Origin: an uncultured Aquimarina sp.
Lineage (GTDB): Bacteria > Bacteroidota > Bacteroidia > Flavobacteriales > Flavobacteriaceae
NCBI GenBank assembly: GCA_947497175.1
Contig: CANMFM010000004.1
Span: forward strand, 558,001-622,000
Direction of reading: 5' to 3'
Length of the DNA: 64,000 nt
Part shown: piece after piece, positions 36,161 to 46,542 of the stretch
Layout of the letters: every line of letters starts with the position of its first letter
Numbering within the stretch: position 1 is the first letter of the stretch
Position numbers and translations under genes: made by a program
Notes under the pieces: model-generated
Told to the model about the DNA's origin: nothing
The model's database searches: none
Seen by the model: the letters and a program-made list of their open reading frames with translations, nothing else

Positions 36161-36694
36161 ATGCGATTAATTCTCTTTCTAGGAACCCTATTACTATGTT
36201 TTGGATGTAATACTGAAAATACTTCAGCCGTTCAGGACGATATCAAGGTAGAAAAGATAGACAGCTTGTCTAAAGAAAAAATCAAATCAGAGCTATTAAA
36301 TGTTTCTCCAGAAGCAGAGAAAAATTTAGAAAGTTTTGAAGATTTTCAAAACCTTCGAAACCTGATACGAACCCTGCATGATACGAATGCATTTTATGTA
36401 AAAAAATATGCCGATAGTGTTGATGTGCTGATTGCAACTTTTGAAGAAAATCTATCTGAAGATTTAAACGTTAACACCATCAATTCTCGCATTACCGTTC
36501 TTTCTACAGAATCTTCTTTATTAGCGCAGTTATCCAAAAAGAAAAATGTAAGATCAGAAGAGATTCTTAAGGCTAATACGCGTTTGATTAAAGCCTATAA
36601 TAGCTTAGTTATTCAGCTAAATGAACTATCTCTGGCTATTCCCGAAAATATTGAAAAAGAGCTACTAAAAGATCTCGAAGAAGAAGAGAAATAG
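36161..36694 (+). CDS. Lipoprotein of unknown function (177 aa)
   Basis: Lipobox LLLCFGC at residues ~10-16 (MRLILFLGTLLLCFGCNTEN). The mature part is helical with coiled-coil character (NLRNLIRTLHDTNAFYVKKY, LNVNTINSRITVLSTESSLL) and an acidic C-terminus (LKDLEEEEK). No named family is recognised. A SnoaL-like secreted protein gene follows after 47 nt. Confidence 0.78.
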   Translation: MRLILFLGTLLLCFGCNTENTSAVQDDIKVEKIDSLSKEKIKSELLNVSPEAEKNLESFEDFQNLRNLIRTLHDTNAFYVKKYADSVDVLIATFEENLSEDLNVNTINSRITVLSTESSLLAQLSKKKNVRSEEILKANTRLIKAYNSLVIQLNELSLAIPENIEKELLKDLEEEEK

Positions 36695-36741
36695 TATTTC
36701 TATATTAGAATAGGATTTTATAAACACTTAAACCCGATACG

Positions 36742-37230
36742 ATGCAACGAATTATAGTTATCATTCTTTTTTTATATACCTTTTGCGGCGTTTCACAACC
36801 AAAGAGCGATATCAATTCTGTGATCGAAAAATGGCACGCAGCTGCCGCACAAGCTAATTTTGATGACTATTTTGGTTTGATGACTAAAGATGCCATTTTT
36901 ATTGGAACGGATCCTACAGAAAATTGGAATTATACCGATTTTAAAGCATTTGCTAAACCCTATTTTGATAAAGGAAAAGCCTGGAGTTTTACCACATTAG
37001 AAAGAAATATATTTGTAGAAAATAAAGCTAAAACGGCTTGGTTTGATGAACTTCTTGATACTCAAATGGGAATATGCCGTGGTAGTGGAGTTTTAGAAAG
37101 AACCGGAGATGGCTGGAAAATTAAGCACTATGTGCTATCTATAGCTATCCCAAACGAAAATGTAAAAGAAATTACGGCGTTAAAAGAGAAATTTGACGCT
37201 GCTTTGATGCAAAAACTGAAAAAACACTAA
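36742..37230 (+). CDS. Secreted SnoaL_3/NTF2-like protein (162 aa)
   Basis: Signal peptide (MQRIIVIILFLYTFCGVSQP), then the SnoaL_3 fold: VIEKWHAAAAQANFDDYFGL, MTKDAIFIGTDPTENWNYTD, FKAFAKPYFDKGKAWSFTTL, WFDELLDTQMGICRGSGVLE and GDGWKIKHYVLSIAIPNENV. The family is usually annotated as nuclear transport factor 2-like; ligand unknown. Confidence 0.88.
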   Translation: MQRIIVIILFLYTFCGVSQPKSDINSVIEKWHAAAAQANFDDYFGLMTKDAIFIGTDPTENWNYTDFKAFAKPYFDKGKAWSFTTLERNIFVENKAKTAWFDELLDTQMGICRGSGVLERTGDGWKIKHYVLSIAIPNENVKEITALKEKFDAALMQKLKKH

Positions 37231-37295
37231 AATAATGCGTTGTCTATTTAAATTTTTTTAACAAAATCCATTGATTCGAGTGCTTCGATCAAAAG

Positions 37296-37345
37296 AGAAG
37301 TGTATCGAGCCCATCGTCAAGCTCAGGATGACAAGGATTATTGGT
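37296..37345 (-). repeat. Dispersed intergenic repeat (inverted copy)
   Basis: On the minus strand it reads TCATCCTGAGCTTGACGATG then GGCTCGATACACTTCTC, closely matching the element at 35690-35722 on the other strand. Such CATCCTGAGCTTG elements are scattered in Bacteroidota genomes; a copy in opposite orientation 1.6 kb away fits that picture. Confidence 0.5.
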
Positions 37346-37438
37346 AAAAAGCTATTCTCGTTACTTTTTATTTTCATTTCATTACAACAAAATACTTGAA
37401 TTGACGCTTTTTAGTATTTTTTTATAATGCAAAACGGA

Positions 37439-38095
37439 TTAAAATAAGTGTTCTTTAAAAGCTAATAAGTTGTCAAAACAGTGCTTTGCTCCGTTTTCCA
37501 AAAGTTCTTTTCTATTTCTTTCTCCAATACCAACAAAATCTAAAGACAAGTTTTGGGCTGTTTTTAAATCCCACACCCCATCTCCTATCGATACAATTTG
37601 GTCAAATTGATCTTTATTATAAAAAGATTTAGCTCTTTCTATAGCATCGAGCACAAAACCCTCTCTGGATTCGTGTGTTTTTGAGGTTGCAAGGATTTTT
37701 TTATCATACCACAGATCACACTGCTCTAATTTTAGTATCGCGGGTTTTGGCAATGCTCCTGTTGCAAAACAAAATGAAACTTGATGTGTTCTAAAGGTAT
37801 CTAATAATGATTTAGCGCCTCTTATTTCCTGCACAGGATCAAATTCACCCATTTGCCGAACGAGATCGGTTTCGAAATCTTCTAGTAAATGATCAGGGAT
37901 ATTGTTCTGAAAATTGCGTTCATAATTGTATCGTAACGCATAACTATCAGTGTGATGCTTATAATTATTATAGTCCGTATCAATATCCTTAATCCCCAAA
38001 GCTTGCAAGGATTTTGTAACCGAAATCAAATACATCGGTACACTATCGGTAAGCGTGCCATCGATGTCGAATATGAATAGTTTATTTTTTAGCAT
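37439..38095 (-). CDS. HAD-family hydrolase (phosphatase-like, 218 aa)
   Basis: Motif I FDIDGTLTDS (nucleophile D9, acid D11), motif II FATGALPKP (Thr in place of Ser), a lysine in the following helix, and motif IV IVSIGDGVWDLKTAQ. The cap domain between motifs I and II contains YKHHTDSYALRYNYERNF. It removes phosphate from a small substrate; the fold resembles phosphoglycolate phosphatase-type proteins. Last gene of the recO group (55 nt after the TonB receptor). Confidence 0.9.
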   Translation of the reverse strand: MLKNKLFIFDIDGTLTDSVPMYLISVTKSLQALGIKDIDTDYNNYKHHTDSYALRYNYERNFQNNIPDHLLEDFETDLVRQMGEFDPVQEIRGAKSLLDTFRTHQVSFCFATGALPKPAILKLEQCDLWYDKKILATSKTHESREGFVLDAIERAKSFYNKDQFDQIVSIGDGVWDLKTAQNLSLDFVGIGERNRKELLENGAKHCFDNLLAFKEHLF

Positions 38096-38150
38096 AATGA
38101 AATTTATGGATAGGTCATGGTGCCATGGTGCATCAGAACCTAAAAAAGAA

Positions 38151-40559
38151 TTAAAATGAATATGTTAATGAGGCGATAAAATTTCTGCCTGCTGCTGCAA
38201 TACCAGATGAATAGGGTCGATATCGTTGATCAGTAATGTTTTCTATTGAGAAGATCCCTTTAAGTTGATCTGTAATTTGATATTGTGTTCTTACATTAAC
38301 CGTATACCATGAGGGCGAAAACGGATTTCCATTTTCATCCTCTGCATATAAAAATGCATTGTTTTGTTGTGAAGGAGCTAAATCATCAAAATCAAACTGA
38401 CCATTATATTCTAAAAAGGTATCTATCATCAATTTATCCGACGAAAATGTAAAATGCGTATTTCCAAATTGTGGAGAAACATGTCTTGAGGGAGCAGTCT
38501 CTCCATCATCAAGCTCTTCTTCTCCTCCTACAAAAGTATATCGAGAGGTAATTTTAAAATTTCTGGCAAATTCATATTTAATTCCGGCTTCAAAACCATA
38601 GATTCTGGCTCTTGCAGCATTTTGAATGGCTTGTACAGTACTAAGTTCTCCACCAAATTCGATTTGGGTTTCTCCGTTAAGGTCAAAATCTCTACGCACC
38701 AAGGCGTTATCCAGGTACGTGTAATATGTAGCCAAATCGACAGAAATATGATCTCCTATCGTTGCCGTTACTCCTATTTCACCGTTATATGCATACTCTG
38801 GCTTTAATTCTGGATTTGGAACTACCACAGAACCTGGTTCTGAATCAAAAATCTTGCCTACATCATCAATATTTGGCGCTCTAAAAGCTGTAGAAAAGTT
38901 TACTTTCCATTGTAAGATGTCATTAGGCAACCAACTCAACCCAGCTGTTCCGGTAAGAGCATCGGTATCTAAGTTTGCTTCATCAAAAGGAAAATCAAAA
39001 AACTCACTATCGAATTCTGAGTATAAAATAATCCTATTATATCGCAATCCTCCTTGAAACCTGAGTTCTTCACTAAACTTGTTTTTTAAACTGGCATATG
39101 CCGCTATAGATTGCCAGGTAGATCCATCGGGATATCTTGAAGGCGCATTAACGATCTCTCCTGTCTGAATATTGCGTTCTGAACCATCTGAAAATACATT
39201 GTTCAAAATATATTCTATTCCATAGTATAATGAGGTTTTCTTAGTAAACTTCTTTTCAAAATCTACATTAAGCGAATATGCATCTACTTGCTCCTGGGTG
39301 CTCTCTACATTACTGCTTTCTAGATTTCGATCATTTCTACTTTCTTCAAAGAATTGATACGCAGCAGTAATTTTCATTTCATCGTACATCTTATTTTGAT
39401 ATTTCTGAGAAACTTGAAAGTTTCCCATAAACCATCGTTGCGGCCCGTAATACCATTCGGCAGATCTTAACGTTCCGTTTGTGCGTCTGATCAAACGATC
39501 ATACCTCGGATAATCTGAAGTTGTTGTATAAATAAGACCGAGATTAAAATCCCATGTTTCATTAGGCATAAAATGTACCTTTTGTAGCACATTTATTTGA
39601 TCATATCCAGTAAATACTTGTCTCTCTGGATCATCATTTTGAACCACTACGTCTACCCCATTTATAGTTTGCACATATTCATTGCGCAAATAGTCATCGG
39701 GACCGTGACTCCCCATTTTAAGGTCATCAAAATCAGTATAGCTTACACTCGTCAAAAATGCCCATTTTTCTAAACCTATGTTAAAATCTACATGTCCGGT
39801 CATTTCATTACTGGCACTAGCATATCTGGCCAGGGCGTTTCCGCTAAATTTGTTCTTTCCTTCAATGGCGACCTTTGGTTGTGTCGTGTAAAAATTCATT
39901 ACTCCACCAACAGCATCACTACCATACACCACAGATCCTGGTCCCAATATGACCTCGGTTCTTTCGATAGTAAACGGATCTACAGATAGTACATTTTGAA
40001 CGTTCCCGCCTCTAAAAATGGCCGTATTCATACGTACTCCATCAACGGCGAGCAATAATCTGTTGGTAGAAAATCCTCTGATGATCGGGCTTCCCCCTCC
40101 TAATTGACTCTTTTGAATAAATACTTGTCCACTATTTTGTAATAAATCGGCAGAAGTCTGCGGAGTGGCAAGTGCGATATCTTCTTGAGAGATACTAACA
40201 ATTTTTTGCGAGATATCTTTTTTATTCTGTTGCCATTTAGAAACAGAGATTACCACTTCAGAAAGTTGGTTTTGATCTTCTTCTAATACTACGGTACCCC
40301 CAGCATTAATAATATCAGACTTTGAAATTTTTAAAGATGTATGTAAGGTATGCGTTAAATACAATATTTCGTGATCTGAAAATTCAGAAATATTGGCTCT
40401 GCCATCAAAATCGGTGATTACTTTCCTTGATTTTTCCTGATTTTCAATAATTACATCCGGGATTGGAGTGTTAGAAGATTCACTTAAAACGGTTATATCT
40501 TGTGCGCTTAAAAACTCAAAAGAACATAAAATCAGTACAATTGTAACAAATAAACGCAT
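38151..40559 (-). CDS. TonB-dependent receptor, heme/hemoprotein-receptor type (802 aa)
   Basis: Signal peptide, CarboxypepD_reg-like domain (about 22-95: TVLSESSNTPIPDVIIENQE), plug (about 115-225: LGGGSPIIRGFSTNRLLLAV, VILGPGSVVYGSDAVGGVMN) and a 22-strand barrel ending in an aromatic residue (SLTYSF). The FRAP (AFRAPNIDDV) and NPEL (VVPNPELKPEYAYNGEIG) motifs characteristic of heme receptors are present. It imports a large iron or heme ligand across the outer membrane. It starts 4 nt after recO; no heme-uptake partner genes adjoin. Confidence 0.9.
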   Translation of the reverse strand: MRLFVTIVLILCSFEFLSAQDITVLSESSNTPIPDVIIENQEKSRKVITDFDGRANISEFSDHEILYLTHTLHTSLKISKSDIINAGGTVVLEEDQNQLSEVVISVSKWQQNKKDISQKIVSISQEDIALATPQTSADLLQNSGQVFIQKSQLGGGSPIIRGFSTNRLLLAVDGVRMNTAIFRGGNVQNVLSVDPFTIERTEVILGPGSVVYGSDAVGGVMNFYTTQPKVAIEGKNKFSGNALARYASASNEMTGHVDFNIGLEKWAFLTSVSYTDFDDLKMGSHGPDDYLRNEYVQTINGVDVVVQNDDPERQVFTGYDQINVLQKVHFMPNETWDFNLGLIYTTTSDYPRYDRLIRRTNGTLRSAEWYYGPQRWFMGNFQVSQKYQNKMYDEMKITAAYQFFEESRNDRNLESSNVESTQEQVDAYSLNVDFEKKFTKKTSLYYGIEYILNNVFSDGSERNIQTGEIVNAPSRYPDGSTWQSIAAYASLKNKFSEELRFQGGLRYNRIILYSEFDSEFFDFPFDEANLDTDALTGTAGLSWLPNDILQWKVNFSTAFRAPNIDDVGKIFDSEPGSVVVPNPELKPEYAYNGEIGVTATIGDHISVDLATYYTYLDNALVRRDFDLNGETQIEFGGELSTVQAIQNAARARIYGFEAGIKYEFARNFKITSRYTFVGGEEELDDGETAPSRHVSPQFGNTHFTFSSDKLMIDTFLEYNGQFDFDDLAPSQQNNAFLYAEDENGNPFSPSWYTVNVRTQYQITDQLKGIFSIENITDQRYRPYSSGIAAAGRNFIASLTYSF

Positions 40560-40563
40560 TATC

Positions 40564-41283
40564 TTAATTAAAAATTTCGTTTAAAACCGAAAGTGATTTT
40601 GGTTTCTTAAAACCGTGCAAATGTAGTTCAAAATATACTAATAGCATAGCTAGAATATCACTTCGTAAGTTCTTTGATAATCTTATATTCATACTATCCT
40701 CAAATGTTGTGCCTAAAAACTCTTTAAATCGTAAAATATGCTCGCCTTGAGCACAATATATATTCGTACTCATTGTTTGAAAAACGCCATCCTGCATATT
40801 AAAATACTCTGATTTTATCTGGGATGTATCTGGAAAAAAACCAAGATATTGTGTAAGTTTAATTAAAAATGTAATATGAAAATTACTGATTGCATCATGC
40901 GAATCTAACCAAAGTATGGCTGTTTCTAAGTATTCGAAGAGATCCGTATTGGTTTCTTCTTCATGAATTGAATTTTTGAGAATGTCTGAGATAAAAAATA
41001 CCAAAGCACTTTTTACAACATCTGTGTGTAATGAAGTAAAATGTGTTAATACTCTGGCCTCTTTTAATCGTTCCAGGGTACCTTTATTTTTATGATAAGC
41101 TTCTATCTCTAAAAGCAGTAATGGCTGAAAAAGCGAAGCGCGAATTTTCCCCTTCTTTGATTTGAGCACTCCCTTTTGCAAATAGGTTCGTAATCCGCTC
41201 GTTTTTGAAAATAGGGTAACGATTAAGTCTGCTTCACCATATCGCAAAGAGTGTATTACTATTGCCGGAGATTTAATAATCAT
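40564..41283 (-). CDS. recO: DNA repair protein RecO (239 aa)
   Basis: OB-fold start MIIKSPAIVIHSLRYGEADL with IVTLFSKTSGLRTYLQKGVL, then the helical domain with LFEYLETAILWLDSHDAISN and TQYLGFFPDTSQI. The zinc-ribbon cysteines found in some RecO proteins are not evident, as is common in Bacteroidota. Loads RecA with RecR and anneals ssDNA. Encoded between a DUF4136 lipoprotein gene and the TonB receptor gene. Confidence 0.93.
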   Translation of the reverse strand: MIIKSPAIVIHSLRYGEADLIVTLFSKTSGLRTYLQKGVLKSKKGKIRASLFQPLLLLEIEAYHKNKGTLERLKEARVLTHFTSLHTDVVKSALVFFISDILKNSIHEEETNTDLFEYLETAILWLDSHDAISNFHITFLIKLTQYLGFFPDTSQIKSEYFNMQDGVFQTMSTNIYCAQGEHILRFKEFLGTTFEDSMNIRLSKNLRSDILAMLLVYFELHLHGFKKPKSLSVLNEIFN

Positions 41284-41310
41284 AATACGCGAAAGTAATG
41301 AAAAACAATT

Positions 41311-41838
41311 TTAATTTGTTTTTACAGCGGGGTATTTAGCCAGGGATTTTTTGATAATTTTTTGAAAAAAACTTGTTCGGTTATCTGGAGAAGCATTAAG
41401 AAAAAATCGTTTCTCTGCAATCGCCTGCCATACCAATTGTCCTCTTTTTGCATCAACAAAATCAGTAGTAATTTCTAAATATGTTTGAGGCCCTCCGATT
41501 GGAATGGCTCCTCCAACACCAATGTTGACACCGCCACCGCCACTTCCAAGACCTACGCCTATACTGTTACGAGAAGGCCCTTCTTTTATGATAGTTTTAA
41601 AATCAATATAGATATCAGGAGTTTCAGATTTCATGAACCCTATGGCCTGCATGGCCGCTTCAGTTGCTGCCAGTAATCGTTTGTGATCTAATTCGGTAAG
41701 TCCAGAGTCCATTTCAGAGAAAAAACCATACGTCTTGTAGTCATCGAAGTCTTGTTGTTCATCATAGTCATGAACCACATATGTGCTTCCACAAGAGGTT
41801 ACGATCAGCAGAAAAAATAAAAGAGTTATCTGTTTCAT
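41311..41838 (-). CDS. DUF4136 lipoprotein (175 aa)
   Basis: Lipobox at MKQITLLFFLLIVTSCGSTY, then the DUF4136 pattern DFDDYKTYGFFSEM and the glycine-rich NSIGVGLGSGGGGVNIGVGG, with LVWQAIAEKRFF near the end. I start at ATG 41838; the longer frame starts with TTG. Role unknown, envelope-associated. First gene of a minus-strand group that includes recO. Confidence 0.88.
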   Translation of the reverse strand: MKQITLLFFLLIVTSCGSTYVVHDYDEQQDFDDYKTYGFFSEMDSGLTELDHKRLLAATEAAMQAIGFMKSETPDIYIDFKTIIKEGPSRNSIGVGLGSGGGGVNIGVGGAIPIGGPQTYLEITTDFVDAKRGQLVWQAIAEKRFFLNASPDNRTSFFQKIIKKSLAKYPAVKTN

Positions 41839-41877
41839 AAGCAATGCATTTCACCATAAAAATACATAAGAATAATT

Positions 41878-41912
41878 AAAGCCGTTTAAGAGTAGACTTA
41901 AACGGCTTTTTT
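41878..41912. terminator. Bidirectional terminator hairpin after gdhA
   Basis: AAAGCCGTTTAAG (41878-41890) pairs perfectly with CTTAAACGGCTTT (41897-41909) around AGTAGA. T-rich on the plus side (TTTTTTTT), TTAATTATT on the minus side. Lies 18 nt past the gdhA stop codon. Confidence 0.75.
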
Positions 41913-41929
41913 TATATGAATAAAAAAGG

Positions 41930-43276
<1,347 letters not shown>

Positions 43277-43374
43277 TTAATTAGATTAATAGATTCTTAT
43301 CTAAAGGTTGATTTATTCTGTCAAATATATGATATTCTTAAAAAAACAGTGCTATTTTTTTTAATTTAATAACA

Positions 43375-44514
43375 CTATCCTATTGCTTGTTCTAAATCTG
43401 TAATTAAATCATCTACATCTTCTATACCCACACTTAATCTTATCAAGGCGTCTACAACACCTGTCTTTTCACGTTCTTTTTTTGGAATAGAAGCATGTGT
43501 CATACTTGCAGGATGACCTGCAAGACTTTCTACCCCTCCTAAAGATTCTGCCAGCGTAAAAATCTTCAAATTTTCTACGATTTTAACTGCACTTTTATAG
43601 TCGCTCCCTTTGGTAATAAAAGAAATCATACCTCCAAAACCATCCATTTGTGCTTTGGCTATATCATGGTTAGGGTGATCTTCAAAACCTGGCCAATATA
43701 CCTTTTCAACTTTAGGATGATTTTTTAAATATTTTGCTATCGCTTCGCCGTTTTCACAATGGCGTTGCATACGAATATGTAACGTTTTTATCCCTCGCAA
43801 TGCCAAAAAACTATCTTGTGGGCCACAAACGGCACCACTTGCATTTTGAATGAAGTATAATTTTTCTGCAACTTCTTCATCTTTTACAATCAAGGCCCCC
43901 ATAACCAAATCACTATGACCTCCTATATATTTTGTTGCGCTATGCATCACAATATCGGCTCCAAGATCTAAAGGCCTTTGCAAATAGGGTGTAGCAAATG
44001 TATTATCGACCGCAAGCAGGAGTTTATGCTTTTTTGATACCTTGGCAATCGCTTTGATATCAATTATATTCATCATTGGGTTAGTTGGAGTCTCTACCCA
44101 AATCAATTTTGTGTTATCGTTGATATGACCTGCTACGTTATCTGCATGCTCCATGCCAATAAAGTGAAATTTGATGCCAAAATCTTCAAAAATCCTGGTA
44201 AACAAACGATAGGTTCCACCGTATAAATCATTGGTAGAGATTACCTCATCACCAGGTTTCAATAATTTAAGTACTGCGTCGATTGCAGCCAATCCAGATC
44301 CAAAAGCCAATCCAAACCTGCCATTTTCAATACTCGCTAATGAATTTTCTAGTGCTTTTCTTGTTGGATTGTGTGTTCTGCTATATTCAAAACCTTTATG
44401 ACCTCCAGGCGTAGTTTGTGCATATGTTGAAGTTTGGTAAATTGGAGGCATCACGGCACCATAAGCAGGATCATGTTGTTGTCCCCCGTGTATTGTTTTG
44501 GTATTAAATTTCAT
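43375..44514 (-). CDS. Cystathionine gamma-synthase / PLP-dependent trans-sulfuration enzyme (379 aa)
   Basis: PLP-lyase pattern: YAQTTPGGHKGFEYSRTHNP, FGLAFGSGLAAIDAVLKLLK, GDEVISTNDLYGGTYRLFTR, WVETPTNPMMNIIDIKAIAK and the lysine motif MHSATKYIGGHSDLVMGALI. ESLGGVESLAGHPASMTHAS is the C-terminal substrate motif. It makes or cleaves cystathionine in Met/Cys metabolism; MetB and MetC/CGL cannot be separated from sequence alone. Confidence 0.92.
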   Translation of the reverse strand: MKFNTKTIHGGQQHDPAYGAVMPPIYQTSTYAQTTPGGHKGFEYSRTHNPTRKALENSLASIENGRFGLAFGSGLAAIDAVLKLLKPGDEVISTNDLYGGTYRLFTRIFEDFGIKFHFIGMEHADNVAGHINDNTKLIWVETPTNPMMNIIDIKAIAKVSKKHKLLLAVDNTFATPYLQRPLDLGADIVMHSATKYIGGHSDLVMGALIVKDEEVAEKLYFIQNASGAVCGPQDSFLALRGIKTLHIRMQRHCENGEAIAKYLKNHPKVEKVYWPGFEDHPNHDIAKAQMDGFGGMISFITKGSDYKSAVKIVENLKIFTLAESLGGVESLAGHPASMTHASIPKKEREKTGVVDALIRLSVGIEDVDDLITDLEQAIG

Positions 44515-44650
44515 TAGTTTTTGTTGTTTTAATCACCAAATGCAATTTCTTTGATAAGAAAAAATTAACTTGCCCGTTTTTATGTTAAAAAACTGAACAA
44601 ATGTATGATTTAATTCGCTTTAATCATATTTCAATGAATATCTTTAGTAG

Positions 44651-45430
44651 ATGATTAACACAAAACCTGACACCTATTCAAAAATTGTTGTTTTACTAAC
44701 AATTTTAATGAGTTTTTCGAACTGTACAAAGCATGAATCTTTCACTTTTGAGAAACAAAATTTGACGACAGATCAATTGCCGGATTGTAAGACTGTAGAC
44801 TGCGCGTCCTTAGAAATTAATTTATTAAAAGTTGATGGTGATTCTCAAGTTTCTTCGCGTATAACTAATGAAATTGAAAAAGTCGCCTGTTCAGTTTTAA
44901 ATATAGGCGAGAACAGACCCGAAGATTCTATAAAACAAGCTATGAATCAATTTAATAGTTCATATCAAAAAATGAGTGCCGAATTTCCGGATGAAATCGT
45001 TCCTTATGAAGCTAATATCGATTGTAGATTAGGTTTTCAGTGTAAAAGCGTAATCTGTATTGTTATGGATTCTTATGTCTTTACAGGAGGCGCTCATGGG
45101 TATGGTGGCGTTGCATATATCAATATTGACCCTAAAACCGGAAAACGCATTTCGAATAAAGCATTGTTCAAAAGTTATGCTGAATTTAAAGAGTATGCAG
45201 AAAAGGTATTTAGATCTACCTATGAAATTCTCGAAAGTGAATCCATTAACAGTACAGGTTTCTTTTTTGAAAATGACACATTTTCCCTGCCAGAAAACAT
45301 TGGTTTTACAGAGCAAGAAGTAATTTTGTATTACAATCCTTACGAGATAAGCTCGTATGCCCAAGGAGCTATTGAGATAAAATTAGACAAGCAAGAAGTC
45401 GCTTCTTATTTTACATTTGATATTTTCTGA
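44651..45430 (+). CDS. DUF3298/DUF4163 (RsiV-like) lipoprotein (259 aa)
   Basis: Signal region with lipobox LLTILMSFSNC (residues ~15-25), then DUF4163 (VSSRITNEIEKVACSVLNIG) and DUF3298 (YVFTGGAHGYGGVAYINIDP, KTGKRISNKALFKSYAEFKE, FTEQEVILYYNPYEISSYAQ). The fold is shared with the RsiV anti-sigma sensor domain, but there is no anti-sigma part here. Probably an envelope protein that binds a cell-wall or lysozyme-like ligand (inference). Confidence 0.87.
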   Translation: MINTKPDTYSKIVVLLTILMSFSNCTKHESFTFEKQNLTTDQLPDCKTVDCASLEINLLKVDGDSQVSSRITNEIEKVACSVLNIGENRPEDSIKQAMNQFNSSYQKMSAEFPDEIVPYEANIDCRLGFQCKSVICIVMDSYVFTGGAHGYGGVAYINIDPKTGKRISNKALFKSYAEFKEYAEKVFRSTYEILESESINSTGFFFENDTFSLPENIGFTEQEVILYYNPYEISSYAQGAIEIKLDKQEVASYFTFDIF

Positions 45431-45517
45431 AATTTTTATTTGTCACTACAACCATAATGAAGGCATTCGATTAATAACTAGAGATTAAATCATCACTTCA
45501 GCAATACTGCATCTGTT

Positions 45518-45973
45518 TCATAAAGCCTTCTTCAATGCTAAGATATATCCCAGATGTATTCCTTCATGAAAATTATTGAAGTTCATGGCATCTTCAAGAG
45601 ATTTAAGTACAAATCCGGTACTAGTTGGATACTCTTGGAAATCTTTAAACACCCCAGCTTTAATATCAATTTTGGTTTGATCCAAAGTTGAAAAAAGTAA
45701 TGACTTTACCTTATCTACTACTTGTTGGGTTACGGGACCTTCAGTTTTTGTCCCTTTTTTATAGCTATTTACCATTTCATCACTAATCATCATTGATAAA
45801 CCGCTTAATTTATATACCAAAAGTTGTTGTGTTACTATCACATGAGCAATATTCCAGATTAAGTTGTTGCTAAATCCTTCTGGCACCTTATTTAATTGTT
45901 CTAAAGAATGATGATCCAGAATTTTCTCTAGTAAACGACGATTCGTACGAGTGATTTCCAGTAGATGTTGCAT
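45518..45973 (-). CDS. DinB-family protein (151 aa)
   Basis: Four-helix bundle with the metal-site histidines: LIWNIAHVIVTQQLLVYKLS in the first half and NNFHEGIHLGYILALKKAL near the C-terminus. A different member from the one at 24.5 kb. Activity unknown. Confidence 0.87.
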   Translation of the reverse strand: MQHLLEITRTNRRLLEKILDHHSLEQLNKVPEGFSNNLIWNIAHVIVTQQLLVYKLSGLSMMISDEMVNSYKKGTKTEGPVTQQVVDKVKSLLFSTLDQTKIDIKAGVFKDFQEYPTSTGFVLKSLEDAMNFNNFHEGIHLGYILALKKAL

Positions 45974-46069
45974 TAGGTTCTTAATTTTTAGCCAAAAATA
46001 TGAGTTTTAATTTTGAAATGAATTTCCTTTGTGATGATTTTTACATTTTAAATACCAATAGTATTTCCT

Positions 46070-46150
46070 CTCCTTCCGGGAAAGGATTACGGTGAGGGCT
46101 TCGATATCGAATCTTCTCATTTTAACCTTCTCTCCCTAAGGAGAAAGAAC
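46070..46150. repeat. Dispersed intergenic repeat (CCTCTCCTT...GGTGAGGGC type)
   Basis: CCTCTCCTTCCGGGAAAGGA, TTACGGTGAGGGC, then further on TTCTCTCCCTAAGGAGAAAG form two short imperfect palindromes. Elements of this look are widespread between genes in Bacteroidota. No coding content. Confidence 0.4.
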
Positions 46151-46188
46151 TCGAAATTAATTTGAAACCATAAAAACTATTGAAATTA

Positions 46189-46542
46189 ATGAAAAAAATA
46201 TACCACTTATCAACCTGCGATACATGTAAACGCATTATCACTACACTAAACCCTTCTTCAGCATTTGTACTGCAAGACATTAAAAGTGAACCTATTACAG
46301 AAGAGCAAATCGAGCATATGAAAAAACTTGCCGGAAGTTATGAAGCTCTATTTAGTAAAAGAGCCAGGTTATATAAAGAAAGAGATCTAAAAAACCAACA
46401 ACTATCTGAAGAGGAGTATAAAAACCTAATTCTGGAGCATTATACATTTCTAAAGCGCCCAGTGATCGTTTTGGAGGATCAAATTTTTGTAGGTAACAGC
46501 AAAAAAGTGGTCGAAGCAGCAAATACTGCTATCAATGGATAA
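46189..46542 (+). CDS. ArsC/Spx-family thioredoxin-fold protein (117 aa)
   Basis: Starts at ATG 46189 (MKKIYHLSTCDTCKRIITTL), with CxxC at residues 10 and 13. It continues YEALFSKRARLYKERDLKNQ and LEHYTFLKRPVIVLEDQIFV, the KRPV/I motif of the ArsC/Spx group. A TTG at 46180 is in frame but less likely. True arsenate reductases and regulators share this fold; no ars genes are adjacent. Overlaps the EamA transporter by 8 nt. Confidence 0.9.
   Translation: MKKIYHLSTCDTCKRIITTLNPSSAFVLQDIKSEPITEEQIEHMKKLAGSYEALFSKRARLYKERDLKNQQLSEEEYKNLILEHYTFLKRPVIVLEDQIFVGNSKKVVEAANTAING

Noticed and set aside
46189..46542. Arsenic-resistance operon
   Set aside because: Only the ArsC/Spx fold protein is present; no ArsR, ArsB or Acr3 gene adjoins and the fold has other roles.
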